16,141 bases of DNA from Candidatus Hydrogenedentota bacterium (GTDB lineage: Bacteria; UBA8481; J006). The position numbers and the translations under genes were made by a program. Each line of letters opens with the position of its first letter. The stretch's first letter is position 1. The notes under the pieces were generated by a model. That model ran no database searches. It had not been told where the DNA came from and saw only the letters and a program-made list of their open reading frames with translations. Positions 14,103 to 16,141 of the stretch are shown one piece after another. The stretch is from the NCBI GenBank assembly GCA_003697085.1, contig RFFU01000030.1, positions 1 to 16,141 on the forward strand, given 5' to 3'.

Positions 14103-14176
14103 TCACCTTTCGCCTTTTGCATTTTCCCTTTCTTCTTCTGCGTTTTCCCCTTTCTCCTTTCCTTCGTTTTCTTTCC
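14070..14176. repeat. Degenerate 7-bp tandem repeat array
   Basis: Plus-strand units drift around CCTTTTG/CCTTTCG, for example consecutive CCTTTCA, CCTTTCG, CCTTTTG, CATTTTC, CCTTTCT. Heptanucleotide arrays of this kind occur in intergenic DNA of several bacterial groups. Here the array runs from the intergenic region into the 3' end of the SGNH gene, encodes its K/E-rich tail on the minus strand and supplies its stop codon within a unit. Confidence 0.6.
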
Positions 14177-15362
14177 GAATCCACCCTCGGCGGAGAATCT
14201 CGGCGGCGACTGCGCGGGCCGCAACTTCGTGCCCCGCCGCCGACCAATGTCCATCGCGAGGAAGATAGAGACGAGCCGGTCTCTTATCCTTCGAGAAGGC
14301 TTCGAAGAGGCTGAAGTACGGCAAGCGGTCCTCTTTCGCCACACGAGAAAAGTATTCGAACCGGCGCGGAGCGATTATTCCGTCGGGGAAATCAGCCGTG
14401 TGCCGTCCCGGCATCCAGGCGTCCGTATCCACCTCGGCGCCGATGGGATATTGGACGACCATCCACGGAATCCCCTCCTCGTCGAGCAGGTCTCGAAACG
14501 TCCGTAACGCCTCCCGCGTCAGGCTCCATGCCTGCTCATATTTCTCCTGCGGCACCTCCTCGGGAGGCCGCGCCGGCAGCCACACATCGTCTCCGTCGTC
14601 CCAATATCCGTAGTCCCACTTCGTTTTGGGAAGTTTTTTGATCATGATCCGATCAAAGACGCGGTAGGTGTAGGAGACGCGGCAGAGAAATTCGTGAATG
14701 GGAAGCGGTAGTTCGAGATACCGTTCTCCGCGACGGATCAAAAGCGGGCGCCCGCGTCCATCACGAACGAGCCGGTGTGCGTAGAAAGAGTCCCCCGCCA
14801 CGTCGGTCGTATCGAGCATCAAGAGCACCGCGTCGGGCTGAAGGCGCTTTCCATTGCGGCGAAACCATCCCAACTCCGTAAGCGTGGACCAGGAGGCCAC
14901 TCCGGCGGCCACGACTTCGGCATCCGGATTTTCCCGTTTCAACAACTTCTCCAACCGATCCGTAAACATTTCACCGCGTTGGACCCCCCACCCTTCCATA
15001 AAAGAGTCCCCGATAACAAGAATTCTCTTCCTTCCGGGCGGTTTCGGTATCGCGATATCGTCATCCCGCATCCCGATATTGTTCATTCGCAAGACCACGT
15101 CGAATTCCGGATTGACCATACGCCCGATGCCGTAGGGATAGTGAGAATGGTCGGCGACGGCGTCCCGCCGAAAGACCCCCCCGCGGGCCGTCACGGGAAC
15201 GAAATAGAAGAAACGGCAGACAAGTTCCAAAAGAACCAGTGTAAGAAGAACGCTGAACACGGATTTCAGTACGGTTCCGATAACGGAACGCCGGGGCGAA
15301 GTTCTTCCGTCCAAACCCTCTCTTTTCTCCTCTTTTCCTTCTCTGTCTCTCTCGACGTCCAT
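14103..15362 (-). CDS. Second SGNH hydrolase-like membrane protein
   Basis: 419 residues from the ATG at 15362. A charged N-terminus (1-25) precedes one hydrophobic helix (about 26-55), then a segment closely matching the paralogue at 397-1521. GDSFMEGWGV places the candidate nucleophile at S120, AGVASWS follows, and DGHW near the end gives D370 and H372. Where the paralogue has PAND this protein has VAGD, so the block III asparagine is absent or replaced. The likely role is acyl removal or transfer on surface glycans in the periplasm. The start at 15362 has GGAG 5 nt upstream and resembles the paralogue's first residues (MDVER against MDDEK); ATG 15383 is the alternative. The last 24 residues are K/E/N/G repeats made by the 7-bp array and are probably not functional. 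Divergent from the O-antigen ligase-type gene. Confidence 0.8.
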   Translation of the reverse strand: MDVERDREGKEEKREGLDGRTSPRRSVIGTVLKSVFSVLLTLVLLELVCRFFYFVPVTARGGVFRRDAVADHSHYPYGIGRMVNPEFDVVLRMNNIGMRDDDIAIPKPPGRKRILVIGDSFMEGWGVQRGEMFTDRLEKLLKRENPDAEVVAAGVASWSTLTELGWFRRNGKRLQPDAVLLMLDTTDVAGDSFYAHRLVRDGRGRPLLIRRGERYLELPLPIHEFLCRVSYTYRVFDRIMIKKLPKTKWDYGYWDDGDDVWLPARPPEEVPQEKYEQAWSLTREALRTFRDLLDEEGIPWMVVQYPIGAEVDTDAWMPGRHTADFPDGIIAPRRFEYFSRVAKEDRLPYFSLFEAFSKDKRPARLYLPRDGHWSAAGHEVAARAVAAEILRRGWIRKENEGKEKGENAEEERENAKGER

Positions 15363-15460
15363 CAGAACTCCAGGGCTTTCCATTCGTTTTCTCTCGTCTC
15401 GTCCTTCGAAGGTGGACTTCTCTTTTCGAACCGAAGACGGGCGGTTAGTATAAAAAGTCG
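15363..15460. promoter_or_regulatory. Divergent promoter region, SGNH and ligase genes
   Basis: 98 bp between two divergent starts. For the plus strand, TATAAA (15449-15454) lies only 6 nt before the ATG at 15461, which would give a leaderless mRNA; no good -35 accompanies it. The minus strand shows purine-rich sequence before the SGNH start but no clear -35/-10 pair. Confidence 0.25.
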
Positions 15461-16141
15461 ATGACGAACGTACAGAAAAACCTTTTCGATTCCGGAGGTG
15501 ACGCCCCGCCGAACGTTTCGGCCAGCTTCGTTTTCGGGGGGGCCTTTCTCTTAACACTTTTTCTCTCGATCAGCGCCGCCCAGATTCTCGGGGGCATTAT
15601 GATCCTCTTCGCATTTTGGCAGGGCTTTCGCTCCACCAGAGATTCCTCGTCACCGGAAGCCCTTCTCGGAAAGCTGGCGCTCTTCTTCATCGGGACGGCG
15701 ATCTTCACGGGCCTCATAGCCCATGGTGAAGACGGCGCCCTCCAAGGCGCGCATTACACGTGGATGGTACTGATGGGATATGCTGCCGCGAGAACTTCTT
15801 ACCATACGGAATGGACCGCTCTGGAAAGGGTCTGGCTCTTCGGTGCGGTGCTCGCCGCTCTCTCCTATCTTGTGCAATTCTCCTGGAGCGGATACGCGGA
15901 CGTTTGGCGTTACGGCTTCCACCGCGCTCCGTATATCTTTTCGATCCTTCTCATTGCTCCCGCTCTGGCCCTCGCGGACCGCACACCGCCTCATCCCTTC
16001 ACCTCCGTCCTCTGGCTCATATGTTCCGTCGCCGTTATACTCGCGATGTCCCGCGGAGCCGTTCTGGCCTGGGTCGCGGGAACGGCGACGATCTTCCTCT
16101 TGAAGGATTGGAAGGATTCCCTGCGCCGGCGTGGTGTCTGG
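15461..16141 (+). CDS. O-antigen ligase/polymerase-type protein, 3' end cut
   Basis: The frame is open from ATG 15461 to the window end (227 codons, no stop), with an in-frame stop at 15446-15448 upstream. The translation has successive hydrophobic segments beginning at about residue 22 (SFVFGGAFLLTLFLSI), with further helices at about 38-53, 73-86, 95-105 and 117-130, and later ones separated by short loops. The segment ending AMSRGAVLAWVAG resembles the conserved SRG region of the WaaL/Wzy family, which joins or polymerises O-antigen on the periplasmic face. Ligase and polymerase cannot be told apart without the large periplasmic loop, which lies beyond the edge. No Shine-Dalgarno sequence is visible. 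It suggests a diderm, lipopolysaccharide-type envelope. Confidence 0.72.
   Translation, partial: MTNVQKNLFDSGGDAPPNVSASFVFGGAFLLTLFLSISAAQILGGIMILFAFWQGFRSTRDSSSPEALLGKLALFFIGTAIFTGLIAHGEDGALQGAHYTWMVLMGYAAARTSYHTEWTALERVWLFGAVLAALSYLVQFSWSGYADVWRYGFHRAPYIFSILLIAPALALADRTPPHPFTSVLWLICSVAVILAMSRGAVLAWVAGTATIFLLKDWKDSLRRRGVW

Overview
The window reads as a chromosomal segment of a diderm bacterium, probably from an uncultivated or poorly sampled lineage. The evidence is an O-antigen ligase-type gene (lipopolysaccharide or another surface glycan), a complete SUF iron-sulfur operon, and an McsA/McsB arginine-phosphorylation pair outside its usual Firmicutes ctsR-clpC setting. I cannot assign a phylum from sequence alone. 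Nothing here is phage-like, and I see no tRNA, rRNA or CRISPR.

Layout. 1-396: no confident gene; a hairpin-rich, REP/MITE-like patch lies at 57-194. 397-1521 (+): membrane-anchored SGNH hydrolase-like protein, ending tail to tail with a 35-bp overlap against 1487-3992 (-), the ilvE-mcsA-mcsB operon, whose genes are joined by 4-bp stop/start overlaps. 3993-4424: intergenic, with the first copy of a 27-bp direct repeat and a nest of small inverted repeats. 4425-5389 (-): a two-gene MNT/HEPN toxin-antitoxin-type module; its nucleotidyltransferase carries an N-terminal ribbon-helix-helix DNA-binding domain. A second copy of the 27-bp repeat (26/27 identical) lies just upstream at 5440-5466, so the module is bracketed. 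5561-12143 (-): sufB-sufC-sufD-sufS-sufU-sufT followed by an Rrf2-family regulator with three clustered cysteines. The promoter proposed upstream of sufB holds a perfect 12-bp palindrome between -35 and -10. 12401-12688 (-): small two-helix membrane protein of unknown function. 13020-13778 (+): sugar-phosphate nucleotidyltransferase. 14103-15362 (-): a second SGNH hydrolase-like protein, a clear paralogue of the first, whose 3' end runs into a degenerate 7-bp tandem repeat. 15461-16141 (+): the N-terminal 227 residues of an O-antigen ligase/polymerase-type membrane protein, cut by the window edge.

How the genes work together. SufS extracts sulfur from cysteine, SufU relays it, SufBCD assembles the cluster, SufT probably helps maturation, and the Rrf2 protein encoded last may sense cluster supply and repress the operon through the palindrome upstream of sufB (inference). 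IlvE-McsA-McsB pairs branched-chain amino-acid transamination with protein-arginine phosphorylation. The two SGNH proteins, the nucleotidyltransferase and the ligase point to surface-glycan synthesis and possibly O-acylation. The MNT/HEPN module looks like an insertion between two housekeeping operons. It is the most interesting accessory element, although MNT/HEPN pairs themselves are a known class.
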